Of a stretch of 43,567 bases of DNA, positions 19,268 through 28,049 are shown piece after piece. The stretch covers positions 1 to 43,567 of the forward strand of contig JASCIV010000120.1 of assembly GCA_030374735.1 (NCBI GenBank), read 5' to 3'. Both the position numbers and the translations under genes were made by a program. This DNA comes from Gracilaria caudata. Lineage: Eukaryota; Rhodophyta; Florideophyceae; Gracilariales; Gracilariaceae. The notes under the pieces were generated by a model. That model was not told where the DNA came from. It searched no databases and saw only the letters and a list, made by a program, of their open reading frames with translations. Position 1 is the first letter of the stretch. Every line of letters starts with the position of its first letter.

Positions 19268-20167
19268 ATGTTTCGAACACATCTCTCAGCATCTGCGGCG
19301 CAACATATACGCATCGATGTCTTGCTACTTGTGGCATGCTGTACATTACTTCTCGCTGCAACTACTTTCAAGTCCGATGTCATTTTGGGTCAATCATCCT
19401 CATCATACGTCACCAATACACCCAACGTGACAGCGTCGATACAAACGGAACTTATCGTCCCTGATCCTTTGGAAAACCTTTCAAAGGAGGCAAGATCACT
19501 AGTTGAGAAGCAGGTGCAAGTAGACTACAAATCTATCTGGATGAGCGACCTGGAGATTAACCTTGTACTGAGATATATGAATAATGTCGACGCGTACATA
19601 GAATGGGGCAGTGGTGGAAGCACATTCAACTTTCCACAGTTCGCAAAACGTGCGTATTCGATTGAACACAGTAAAAACTGGTGCTCACGGATGAGAGCGG
19701 ATATCAGTTCACACCCAGAACTCAAACATCTTCAATTCCATTGCGTACCCATCCAACGTGGTACAAATGGGTGGGGATTGATGTCTGCTTTTGAAGAAGG
19801 GACCTACAAAACGTTCAAACCGTACATTGATCACATTGACAACCTTGGAGAGCAAAAGTTTGACGTTGTTTTAATCGATGGGCGCGCAAGAGTTGATGCT
19901 GCTATTAAGGCTTTATCATACCTTGGGAAGCACAGCGTCGTCATTGTGCATGATGCCGAGCGTATATGGACACGCAGAACATACGCGGATATGTTTACCT
20001 ACTACGATATCATTGACTCTGTAGGGGGCAAGGGACGGCAAGGACTTGCAGTCATGCGAAGAAAATCGAAGTACTCGTATCTGCAAGGGAAGCATGGCAC
20101 TATACAGGACATACTGAATAAGAAGTATCCGACGACGAAAGAAAAGAGTTCAAGTGACTCGACATGA
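19268..20167 (+). CDS. Membrane-anchored SAM-methyltransferase-like protein
   Basis: This 299-residue protein has one N-terminal hydrophobic segment (about 17-36, DVLLLVACCTLLLAATTF), which suggests a type II signal anchor with the rest in the ER/Golgi lumen. The C-terminal domain resembles a class I Rossmann methyltransferase. YIEWGSGGST (about 112) fits motif I (E/DxGxGxS/T), AYSIEHSKNWCSRM the acidic post-I loop, and FDVVLIDGRARVDAAIKAL motif IV with the next helix. A later strand reads SVVIVHDAE. I do not recognise a named family or substrate. A Golgi glycan- or protein-modifying role is inference from topology. The start is ATG 19268. Confidence 0.75.
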   Translation: MFRTHLSASAAQHIRIDVLLLVACCTLLLAATTFKSDVILGQSSSSYVTNTPNVTASIQTELIVPDPLENLSKEARSLVEKQVQVDYKSIWMSDLEINLVLRYMNNVDAYIEWGSGGSTFNFPQFAKRAYSIEHSKNWCSRMRADISSHPELKHLQFHCVPIQRGTNGWGLMSAFEEGTYKTFKPYIDHIDNLGEQKFDVVLIDGRARVDAAIKALSYLGKHSVVIVHDAERIWTRRTYADMFTYYDIIDSVGGKGRQGLAVMRRKSKYSYLQGKHGTIQDILNKKYPTTKEKSSSDST

Positions 20168-20927
20168 ATCCTTCGGGGTTGCCTATGATCAGGTACCATT
20201 GCTCTGTATATCAACGGGCGTGTAGCTTGAATTTGTAGGGCTTGATATGCAACAACCTTATTCCTATCGAAAACCTGTGGAGTCTATAAGTGAACAAGAT
20301 TCCCTGTGAATCATATCTTAGGGAATATTGAAGTCAAGAGGACAAAAGCGATTTTGTGGAGCCTTGTTGGATAATTCCAGGCTCGTCGAGCATGATGATG
20401 CTCATGATGAGCGCTCAGTTTTTTGTTTGTTTGTTTGAGGGTGGGAGAATCCCTTGTTGCACGGAGCTGAGAATCGGAAGTGACTGTAAGGCCATTCCAT
20501 ACGGAGCTAGCCTTACAGCATCGTACAGGTACTGTAACGACTTGTTCACTTTTGTTCTGGAAACCTCATAAACGCTCTTTTTTCTGAACGTCCACCCATG
20601 TGACATGATGTCACGGCATCAATGCTTTTTCGAGGCGAAGTTACACGTATGAAGTTAATTTTTAAAAAAGTGCCGCCCTTTGAAAATTCAAAAACAGTCA
20701 TTCGTCAACGTGAGTGTTCATGCCCACCTTCGTCGAAGATGCGTCTTTGACCCATCTTTTACCCTTTGCACATCGCTGACTAGACGAAGTTATCCCAAAG
20801 TAGCCACTTGGAGACTTATTTGTTCCTTCGGGCTTTGTAGTCATAAGAAGACTCTAACTTCACTTTGCGTTATCGTTCCTTTTGCCTCTCTTCTGGTCAT
20901 AATCTTCGGTCGTAATCGTGGAGCAGA
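20168..20927. other. Intergenic region upstream of CAP-H
   Basis: 760 bp with no convincing gene. It contains small nested palindromes near 20381-20412 (GAGCATGATGATGCTC and an overlapping CTCATGATGAG) and a TTTG microsatellite at about 20420-20440. It presumably carries the promoter of the condensin gene. I see no clear core elements. Confidence 0.55.
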
Positions 20928-23261
20928 ATGATGCAAGCTGCTTTGACGCCTCAAGTCATCACTCCCGGCGCTGCTGCTCGGCGTCGACTGAGCAATTTCC
21001 ACATCCATGGCCGCACACCTCAAAAAGATACGCCTGGTCCTGGACGATGTTCATGGACCCCAGCACGTCATCTGTCAAGAACTCCTACAAGAACACCGGT
21101 AGTAACGCCATCAAAGGCGCCAGGAAAAACTCCAAAGACTGGAGGTCGTCGCTCTTCGACCGTACGCCGGATTAGCTCGCATACGCCACGCGTGTCTGCG
21201 GGTCGAACAAGACCCCCACCCCTTTCACGAGAGGAAATCGCTCATATGTATTCTGCAACAATCAAGTTGTGTCAAGATAATAAGATCAATGCGCGAAACA
21301 CATGGACATTGAATTTAATTGATTACATGTCTATGTTGGTGAGGACGGACACGTCTGGCAACGAGGTGGCAAGGACGATGTGCTTTGAGGATGAGGCCAC
21401 CCATCAGTCCGATAATCTTCCCACTGGAACTAACTTTCAACTGGCTGGGGTTACGTTGGATGCTGGAGTCAAAATTTACTGCTCTCGCGTCGACTCGGTG
21501 CATACGAATGCTTTCAAAGTATTGGGCGGCCTATCGAGAAGTGGAAATCAGGATGGGACAGATCTCGATGGGTCTGGCGAAGCTGCGGAAGAAGGTCGGG
21601 AAGGAGAAGGAAGAAAACAACGAAGGCACGGGAGAAGGACTGGTAATGTTACCTTGGAGACCAACCTCGGAAATATTACCTCTCAGCGACTGGAAACAGA
21701 CCTTGCTGTCGATCCCCTGTTTCAGAAAATGTCAGCTGCTTTTGATGAAGGTGGTGCTTCAGGGATGCTAATGAACAACTTGCCAATTGGACCAAAAGCA
21801 CAGATCATTTTTGACAGTGGAGAAACTGCGGATTATCTGGTGCTTCTAGACGATGAACATCAAAATGGCGCGGAAGGAGACTCGGAGGGCTTGACGTATG
21901 ATGTTTCGAAGTGGTTACCGGAGCAATCAGTCACCGAAGAAGATAGCATTTGTGGACCGTTTCTTCGTTATTTTCAGTCTAAACAAACTGATGTAGACAC
22001 TGAGAACGACTCCCGGGGAACGAGAAACGAAAGCCTTGATCCTAGCAATTCAGGTAATGAGAACTCTGATGTTCTAGAGCACAACTTCGGCTATGACGAC
22101 GACGACTTCCAAGATCACGCTGATATAGGAGTGCTACCAGCTAGTGATGTGCCCTTGGATTTACCGGAAGGTGAAGACCATGATGACGTTACGTTGGGAG
22201 CAACTTCTGTCACTAATAACCAGCAAATGGAGGGTGGTGCCATGGCAATTCGACGGGGAAGCGTGGATCTCGTAGAGGCTGGCGTGACTCTAGTTGACAA
22301 CCCAGATTACTCATATTTTGACGCTAATGCGTTGGTAGGGTGGGCCGGTCCAACGCATTGGAGTTTCAAAGCATCAAACACATCGATTTCAGCAGGTGAC
22401 AATGCTCAGAAGCCCGCAAAGAAGAGAACCAGGAAATCGCGAGACACGAATGCGATGCTGTTAGACTTTTCCCTAGATGCGCCCGAGATTGACTTCGCAG
22501 CGAAGTTCGCTCCGGCCTCAAGGGAATCTCTGATTCAGATGTCCGCTTCTGTGCGAAACGGGTTCTCAAAGAAGAAAGTAACATTGCCTGAGGATCATCA
22601 TCTCTCCATTGAAGCCCTTTGTTCCCTGTTTCTCAGACCAAACACGTACGTTAAGCCTAACGGAAACTTGACAAATAAGGTCGGACACGAATCTGAGATA
22701 TCCGAAGGGCCTAACTGGTACGATTTCGATAACCCCTGTGATAAAGAGAACTTTGTTGGTGGAGATCCAAACATGTTGGAAGACTTTTCCGCGGACCACT
22801 TTGACGACAGTTTTGAAGCGGACGAAGACGTTGGCATGGAACTCCTCGCTGAACCAACTCGTGTTGAAAAAATTGACATCAACTACGCAAAGGTGGCGAA
22901 GAAAGTGGACGTACGGAAACTGAAGGCCGGGATTTGGACAAAGCTGTGTGGAGACCAGAACGAGGAAGATTCAGGCCGTGGCGAAGGTGAAGAAGGTTAC
23001 GGTCACAAGTCTGGGAGTGCTTCAAACTCCTTACCAGACGTGAGAACCGGTGCAGCGCAGCGACTTCAAACAATAGTTTCAAACATTCCGTCAATCGTTC
23101 CGCCCACTTCGCTACCAGATGTGTCTCTGCCCTACGTGTTTATATGTTTGCTCCATTTGGCTAACGAAAAGCAGCTAAGAATAACGCAAGCCGAGGACAA
23201 CAAGTTGACAGACCTCATCGTGAAGGCTGAAGAGCAGACTGATGGGCCCACCGTTTCTTGA
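20928..23261 (+). CDS. NCAPH: Condensin complex subunit 2 (CAP-H / Barren / Brn1 kleisin)
   Basis: This 777-residue, single-exon protein is the gamma-kleisin that bridges the SMC2-SMC4 ATPase heads and recruits the HEAT subunits of condensin I, compacting mitotic chromosomes. The N-terminal SMC-binding block is clear: NKINARNTWTLNLIDYM (about 118-134) and NFQLAGVTLDAGVKIYCSRVDSVHTNAFKVLGGL (about 168-202). A long acidic, D/E/N-rich middle follows. Conserved C-terminal blocks are WYDFDNPCDKENFVGG (about 596-612), INYAKVAKKVDVRKLKAGIW (about 651-670) and the winged-helix segment YVFICLLHLANEKQLRI (about 736-752). The first 90 residues are R/P/T-rich with several TP and SP sites, as in other CAP-H proteins that CDKs phosphorylate. 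ATG 20928 is followed directly by a second ATG. Confidence 0.96.
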   Translation: MMQAALTPQVITPGAAARRRLSNFHIHGRTPQKDTPGPGRCSWTPARHLSRTPTRTPVVTPSKAPGKTPKTGGRRSSTVRRISSHTPRVSAGRTRPPPLSREEIAHMYSATIKLCQDNKINARNTWTLNLIDYMSMLVRTDTSGNEVARTMCFEDEATHQSDNLPTGTNFQLAGVTLDAGVKIYCSRVDSVHTNAFKVLGGLSRSGNQDGTDLDGSGEAAEEGREGEGRKQRRHGRRTGNVTLETNLGNITSQRLETDLAVDPLFQKMSAAFDEGGASGMLMNNLPIGPKAQIIFDSGETADYLVLLDDEHQNGAEGDSEGLTYDVSKWLPEQSVTEEDSICGPFLRYFQSKQTDVDTENDSRGTRNESLDPSNSGNENSDVLEHNFGYDDDDFQDHADIGVLPASDVPLDLPEGEDHDDVTLGATSVTNNQQMEGGAMAIRRGSVDLVEAGVTLVDNPDYSYFDANALVGWAGPTHWSFKASNTSISAGDNAQKPAKKRTRKSRDTNAMLLDFSLDAPEIDFAAKFAPASRESLIQMSASVRNGFSKKKVTLPEDHHLSIEALCSLFLRPNTYVKPNGNLTNKVGHESEISEGPNWYDFDNPCDKENFVGGDPNMLEDFSADHFDDSFEADEDVGMELLAEPTRVEKIDINYAKVAKKVDVRKLKAGIWTKLCGDQNEEDSGRGEGEEGYGHKSGSASNSLPDVRTGAAQRLQTIVSNIPSIVPPTSLPDVSLPYVFICLLHLANEKQLRITQAEDNKLTDLIVKAEEQTDGPTVS

Positions 23262-23421
23262 CTCACGATGAAGCGAAGATTTGCGAAAAGTCATCTCTTC
23301 CCAAACTTGGAGATAGTACAGCCGATTCCCGAACTGTTCATTTTAGTTAGTGGATTGTTATACAAGGGGAAGAAGAACGACGAATGATAAGGCTGCGTTT
23401 TTTTGCGCGATTAACGTGACT

Positions 23422-24279
23422 TCACTCTTCCTTTGGAGACTTTGTTTGTTCTGATACGACGAAGTATGTGCAAATTAATAGGATGGTCCACAGACAGAGG
23501 TGGAATATGAGATGATTGAACGAGATGGCTGGTCCAGCAGAAATATGTGGCCACAGTCGATAATACAAGCTAAGACTAGTAATGGAGTTAGCAAGCAAAA
23601 CGGTTAAACGCTTGTCCGTACCGAAGCCGCTTCCGTCTTGAAAGAGAACTGCATCCAAAGCGCAATGAGAGAGAATACCAAGTGAAGATCCGAAAGAGAT
23701 CTGACGTGCTGAATGATAGCCATGAAAGAAAGTGCGATATAGAGTAGCAAACCCACCAATTCCAAACAGTGTCAAAAGTAAGGCGACAAGAGCTTTGAGC
23801 AAAGGCGATGCATGGGGATTCACTTTCAGTCGAAGACGCGCATAACGGGAAGCTGTGAAAGCAACGAAGATGAAGTAACAATAGTGACCAGAGATCCCGT
23901 TCGGGTACTGTGTATGTCGACCTGCGCAGTTAAAGTCATCCAAAGGTGCCTTGAAAGCAGCGAGGTAGATATAGGTGACATGAAACCAAAGCGATGCATA
24001 CGTCAAGGAGAAGAGGGCTGAGGCTCGAGCATGCGGAAGAAGTGCAAGCAGAAACATGGCTGTCCACATAATGTACACGGAATAGTTGTGCAGCGCGCCA
24101 TCTCGTAGTGGGATTAGTGGTGGTGGGGGCGACTCTAGTTCGCGGCGAATGTAACAGGCATTGACGCGAGTTGGTGACGCACGGGATACGAGTAAGGTGA
24201 GGGGAAAGAGAGTTGAGGCAGCTATGGCCAGAATGAGACGTGTGTTGTAGTACGGATAGGAACGAGCGTCGGTTGACAT
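23422..24279 (-). CDS. Multi-pass membrane protein, PAP2/lipid-phosphatase-like
   Basis: This 285-residue protein has about six hydrophobic segments. Two blocks resemble the PAP2 phosphatase core: GRHTQYPNGISGHYCYF in place of the PSGH motif, and YRTFFHGYHSARQISFGSSLG in place of SRxxxxxHxxxQVxxGxxxG. The histidines of both motifs are present (SGH, YHS), whereas the upstream KxxxxxxRP motif is not obvious. FIT/LPP-related lipid proteins share this degenerate layout, so a role in ER lipid-phosphate or lipid-diphosphate metabolism is a reasonable but unproved guess. The start is ATG 24279; upstream in-frame codons lack an ATG. It converges with CAP-H, with 160 bp between the stops. Confidence 0.68.
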   Translation of the reverse strand: MSTDARSYPYYNTRLILAIAASTLFPLTLLVSRASPTRVNACYIRRELESPPPPLIPLRDGALHNYSVYIMWTAMFLLALLPHARASALFSLTYASLWFHVTYIYLAAFKAPLDDFNCAGRHTQYPNGISGHYCYFIFVAFTASRYARLRLKVNPHASPLLKALVALLLTLFGIGGFATLYRTFFHGYHSARQISFGSSLGILSHCALDAVLFQDGSGFGTDKRLTVLLANSITSLSLYYRLWPHISAGPAISFNHLIFHLCLWTILLICTYFVVSEQTKSPKEE

Positions 24280-24676
24280 TTTTGAGGATGAACGATATGG
24301 ACAAAATGTGTTGGTGAACAGAGGGAAACAAGCCCTCACGAACTGCAGCTAGAGATGCAGTGTGTACTTGTTTTGAAGAAATGATAGCTTCGCAGCAGGG
24401 AAAACTGAGGTTTCGAATCGAAGCTGAAGCTTCTAGAAACTACGAGTCGAATGGGCTCTGAGTGCGAGCAGTGATGCGAACAGGCGGCATGCTTTGCTCA
24501 ATGATGATCGCCCTCGTGCTCCTTGTACACTGGTACATCAGACATGGGCGCTCCACCGATGCGAAAACGTTCTGCAAGGTCGCGTATGTCGCATGGCCTC
24601 ACCGCCATGCGTGGGCTTTCAGGCACGTTTGTAGTGTGTTTACCTTTAAATACAGTACGGTTATCTGCTGCTGAAC
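24280..24676. other. Intergenic region between PAP2-like gene and tRNA-iMet
   Basis: About 400 bp that should include the promoter of the minus-strand PAP2-like gene and the 5' flank of the tRNA. Short overlapping frames are present but resemble no family. I see no repeat or clear control element. Confidence 0.5.
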
Positions 24677-24749
24677 AGCATCGTGGCGCAGTGGTTAGCG
24701 TGCTGGGCCCATAACCCAGCGGTCCTGGGATCGAAACCCAGCGATGCTA
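24677..24749 (+). tRNA. Initiator tRNA-Met (CAT)
   Basis: A perfect cloverleaf of 73 bases with no intron. The 7-bp acceptor stem starts with A1:U72; the anticodon stem ends in three G:C pairs around loop CCCATAA; the T loop reads ATCGAAA (A54 and A60 in place of T54 and Y60). These are the hallmarks of eukaryotic initiator tRNA. The A box TGGCGCAGTGG and B box GGATCGAAACC match the pol III internal promoter. A T6 terminator lies at 24754-24759. CCA is not encoded. Confidence 0.96.
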
Positions 24750-24753
24750 CATC

Positions 24754-24759
24754 TTTTTT
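24754..24759 (+). terminator. Pol III terminator of tRNA-iMet
   Basis: A run of six T residues starts 5 bases past the discriminator base, as expected for RNA polymerase III termination. Confidence 0.85.
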
Positions 24760-24848
24760 ACTTGGTAAAGCTTCAGAATCGGGGGTGATTATCGAAGGGA
24801 GTCTTCCTCCGCATAACCACACAGGATCGCTCCCACTCTTCTTCATCC

Positions 24849-24879
24849 ATTCAACAAATTCATTGATTCATTCATTCAT
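24849..24879. repeat. ATTC microsatellite
   Basis: Imperfect tandem ATTC/ATTG tetranucleotide repeat between the tRNA and the PWWP gene. Confidence 0.6.
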
Positions 24880-24905
24880 TCTCCGACCCGAGCTGTAGCC
24901 CTCTG

Positions 24906-24933
24906 CCCTTGTACGATACGCCATACAAGGGTA
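24906..24933. promoter_or_regulatory. Inverted TACAAGGG pair upstream of PWWP gene
   Basis: CCCTTGTA and TACAAGGG form a perfect 8-bp inverted repeat with a 10-base spacer. The right arm extends to the TACAAGGGTA word (24924-24933), which ends 43 bp before the ATG at 24977. It belongs to the same recurring motif family as 39603-39612 and 731-740. Confidence 0.4.
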
Positions 24934-24976
24934 TATGTTCCGACGCTTGTACCGGGTAGATACTATGTGAACTTGG

Positions 24977-26170
24977 ATGGATGAGAAGTATCCCTACGGT
25001 GCATTTGTATGGGCCAAAATTCCAAGCTTCCCATGGTGGCCGGCAAAAGTCATCAAACCAGAGAGAAGGCATTTGAACTTGTTTCAACTTAGCAAGCTCA
25101 AAAGGGGTCAATATGTGGTCGCGTTTTTCAACGACAATGGGCAATTTGGTGTTTGTGCGGATTACGACCTCCAGCCATTCCAGAACAGGTCTCTACACGA
25201 ACTGGCTCAAACAGAGAAAGGGCCACTAAGGAGAAGACTGTTGAAGGCCATTGAAATTGCGGAAGATGATCTACAGGCTCTCGGTCACAGAGTACAGGAC
25301 GAACATTTACCAACCAAGACCAATGAGGAGCATGACGCAGACCCTCAGCACACTTCGGTCACGAAGCGCTCTTGTGGTTCGAAGAGTGAAAACGTGGCGA
25401 AGGCAAAGAAGAAGAAGAGCGCCGATTCTCCCATCAAGGTGCGCAAGGGCAAAACTACTCTTGGAAAGCGCAAGTCTTCAAATCGAAAGGAAGTCTACTC
25501 CGATTCAATGCAATACTTTATTGTGCCAGATGATGAAGAAGTTAGCGTCGAACCCTCTAACGCTGAAAGGGAATATGAAATTGTGTTTTACGGCGACGAC
25601 AGTGCCAACCGGTGCCGTAAAAAGACAAGGTACGAAGAACAGCTTGGGGGGGAGACCGGCGCTGAAAATCACCATTACTCCAGGAGAATGAGTTTCCGAG
25701 AACGTCCCAATTCGAATATTATCAAGTCTGAGGGAAAGCTTTGTAAACCGCGGGCTGAGAGCACTGAGAGTATTACACTTTCTCAACACAGAGATGTACA
25801 GGACAAGAACCATTCGAAGAAGCAAAACGCACCGAAAGAAGCATCCGAATCAATTCGAGCTCTTTCTTCTCCTCGTCCTCCGTCTTTATCAGAAGTGGCC
25901 AACAAGAGCATGATGCGCGATACAGAAAAAGCAGTGGACCTTTCGAAGCGATCTCGTTTCAAAGTGCTCATGGAGCACCTCGGGGCAATCCTTGAAAGCA
26001 ACGTGAAGCAGTGGGAGGAAAGACTGAAGAACGCTAAGGAGTCTTCGATAATCCGCGAGGAGGTACTTCTCCTGAAAACCACTGTCCCTGCCCTGGTCGG
26101 CGGTCAACGCCTTGTTCTAGAAATAAAGATTGATGCAGAGGTGCGGCCTGAGGCAAGCTATCTGAGCTGA
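24977..26170 (+). CDS. PWWP-domain chromatin protein
   Basis: This 397-residue protein opens with a PWWP domain (about 6-95): GAFVWAKIPSFPWWPAKVI, then a variable insert, then QYVVAFFNDNGQFGVCADYDLQPF. PWWP domains bind methylated histone H3 (typically H3K36me) together with DNA, so a nuclear chromatin reader is the likely role. The middle (110-300) is basic, K/S/E-rich and disordered, with nuclear-localisation-like runs. The C-terminal ~75 residues (FKVLMEHLGAILESNVKQWEERLKN onward) are helical and may mediate dimer or partner binding. That segment resembles the helical ends of PWWP co-factors only loosely. The start is ATG 24977. Its stop lies 25 bp from the stop of the converging oxidoreductase gene. 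Confidence 0.88.
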   Translation: MDEKYPYGAFVWAKIPSFPWWPAKVIKPERRHLNLFQLSKLKRGQYVVAFFNDNGQFGVCADYDLQPFQNRSLHELAQTEKGPLRRRLLKAIEIAEDDLQALGHRVQDEHLPTKTNEEHDADPQHTSVTKRSCGSKSENVAKAKKKKSADSPIKVRKGKTTLGKRKSSNRKEVYSDSMQYFIVPDDEEVSVEPSNAEREYEIVFYGDDSANRCRKKTRYEEQLGGETGAENHHYSRRMSFRERPNSNIIKSEGKLCKPRAESTESITLSQHRDVQDKNHSKKQNAPKEASESIRALSSPRPPSLSEVANKSMMRDTEKAVDLSKRSRFKVLMEHLGAILESNVKQWEERLKNAKESSIIREEVLLLKTTVPALVGGQRLVLEIKIDAEVRPEASYLS

Positions 26171-26195
26171 AAATGGTTGCAGTTGTATCATGCAT

Positions 26196-27719
26196 CTAGG
26201 CCCACATACCCTTTGCGCAGCGTAACACCTCTTCGCGAAAAGCATCATCGCCATCCATTCTGCGGAGCACAGAAAGCTGCCTTTCAAAATTGTCATGCTT
26301 GTTAATATCCTCCGAGCAAAGCAACAAAGCCGCGCCTTCCGCCGCTTGGCCATCAAACAATCTCTCGAATTCTTGTACCCCACTCGGCTCTTTATCAGGC
26401 ACAACTCGAAATCGTTGTTGCCATCGTTCGTCAATGAAATTCTTCATTCGATAAACCCACGTTCCTTTGAATGCCAACCCGTGCTTCGAGCCAATACCCC
26501 TGCCATCCCCCGTTGATAAGAGCGATAAAAACGAAGCCTGCGGCGCAAACTCATGCAGTTTTTGCGACCTGTTCAGCCTTTGTTGCAGATTGTGGGTCAG
26601 GATCGGGCCCTCTCTCACGGCGTACACACCCGCCTTTGGAGGAAAACCGTCACCAAATAGCTTATCAAATGAAACGCAATCCCCAGCCGCAAAGATATCA
26701 GTATGTCCTCTACACTTCAGACTTGCATCAACCAAGATCCATCCGTCCTCATCAGTTGACAAGCCGAAGTTTCTTGAAACGTCATGTGAAGCAGCACCAG
26801 TAGCCAACACAACCATGTCATAACTCAGCTTTGTATCGTCATCCAATCGCACCACACCGGCGTCCACAGATAATACATCGCGTCCAATCGCCAGCTGAAT
26901 GGCTCGTTTTCTACACTCAGCCGAGACAGCAGCGCCTGTCATGCGTCCGAACTGTGATGAGATTGCGTCATTTTTGGACACCAATGTGACCATTACATCG
27001 CCTATAGAACGTTTTAATCGTGCCTCCAGCGCGAGTGCGAGTTCTATACCAGCCGCTCCAGCACCGACCACCACCACCAGTGCGCACTTGAGACCGGCGT
27101 CTTTCGCCAATCGCTCGAAGTTACATACAGTACTCTCAAGCTGCAAAATCGGACGCGTGCGAACAACGAGCGGCAACGTCTGTTGTTCCGGTGCAGGGGT
27201 ATAGTGCATCAGCTCTCGAGTGCGACTCCCGATGTTTATGGAAAGGACATCATAATGTAACGAGCATTGTAACGTAGAATGTGGTGCGTGAAAGAACACT
27301 CGCCTCGTGTTTGGGTCGATTCGCGTCACTTTTCCTTGCACGAAATGAAAATTGTGCGCCTCACAGAGCGGTTGAAGACGAACGACCGAGTTTTGATGCG
27401 GGACGAGACCGGCGATGACGGCGGGAAGCATGCCACTGTACACGGACACTGGTGACTCTGAAATGAGCATGCATTGCGAGTTAGCGTCGTGACGGAGATT
27501 GGTGACGACCTGTACGTGAGAGTGGCCACCACCCACAAGTAAAAGTACCCTTTGTTCAGTCATTTCACGCGTCTGGAATACACTCCGACGCGCGAAGTGC
27601 TCCTTTGCTACATGATGACGAAGGCGATGGAAACCGTTTCGCGGCCGAAGAAGATGGCCGTTTGCAGCCGCCCTGCGGGCGAGTGCAAGCAAATTGCACC
27701 TCAAACGTAGGAAGGGCAT
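26196..27719 (-). CDS. FAD/NAD-dependent oxidoreductase of the SelD-associated (NDH-2-like) family
   Basis: 507 residues from ATG 27719, or 455 from ATG 27563. The fold is a two-dinucleotide-domain flavoprotein: VLLLVGGGHSHVQVV (FAD), SVYSGMLPAVIAG, VVVVGAGAAGIELALAL (NAD(P)H), YDMVVLATGAASHDV, and the FAD-closing DIFAAGDCVSFDKLFGDGFPPKAGVYAVREGPIL. GGGHSH plus YSGMLPAVIAG is typical of the branch fused to, or next to, selenophosphate synthetase (SelD) in bacteria and algae. No SelD domain is present here. There is no CxxC redox pair. The longer N-terminus is Arg/Leu/Ala/His-rich, without acidic residues for about 45 positions, and looks like a mitochondrial presequence. I therefore favour ATG 27719 with moderate confidence. 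The gene converges with the PWWP gene and diverges from the desaturase. Confidence 0.87.
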   Translation of the reverse strand: MPFLRLRCNLLALARRAAANGHLLRPRNGFHRLRHHVAKEHFARRSVFQTREMTEQRVLLLVGGGHSHVQVVTNLRHDANSQCMLISESPVSVYSGMLPAVIAGLVPHQNSVVRLQPLCEAHNFHFVQGKVTRIDPNTRRVFFHAPHSTLQCSLHYDVLSINIGSRTRELMHYTPAPEQQTLPLVVRTRPILQLESTVCNFERLAKDAGLKCALVVVVGAGAAGIELALALEARLKRSIGDVMVTLVSKNDAISSQFGRMTGAAVSAECRKRAIQLAIGRDVLSVDAGVVRLDDDTKLSYDMVVLATGAASHDVSRNFGLSTDEDGWILVDASLKCRGHTDIFAAGDCVSFDKLFGDGFPPKAGVYAVREGPILTHNLQQRLNRSQKLHEFAPQASFLSLLSTGDGRGIGSKHGLAFKGTWVYRMKNFIDERWQQRFRVVPDKEPSGVQEFERLFDGQAAEGAALLLCSEDINKHDNFERQLSVLRRMDGDDAFREEVLRCAKGMWA

Positions 27720-28049
27720 GCCACGTGGCCATACTTGCGAGAGAATTTTTGTCGTGGCCACGCTTCGGAGAGCACTCGGCCACGCGCAGCTCTGGGAATG
27801 GAACCGTTATGCGCGAGTCTTGTGCGTTTGGCGCGACGTGATTGGGCATCACTGCACTGCCGAAGCCCTGTCCGAGGTGGCTCGATTGACACCATCGCGT
27901 TGCTCCTCCTGGTTTTGCAGCGCTTCTGATTATGGGAACGACTCGCACCGCACGCTTTGCACCCGCTTCCTCTCCGTGCATGCTGGGTTGACGTCGAGGG
28001 TTATTGTTCAAGCATATCTGTTCCACACTGTTAGTGTTTGTTCCGTGAA
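27720..28049. promoter_or_regulatory. Divergent promoter region, oxidoreductase / desaturase
   Basis: 330 bp (486 bp if the short oxidoreductase start is used) separate two head-to-head genes, so both promoters should lie here. I see no TATA box or recurring motif. Short frames within it match no family. Confidence 0.5.
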
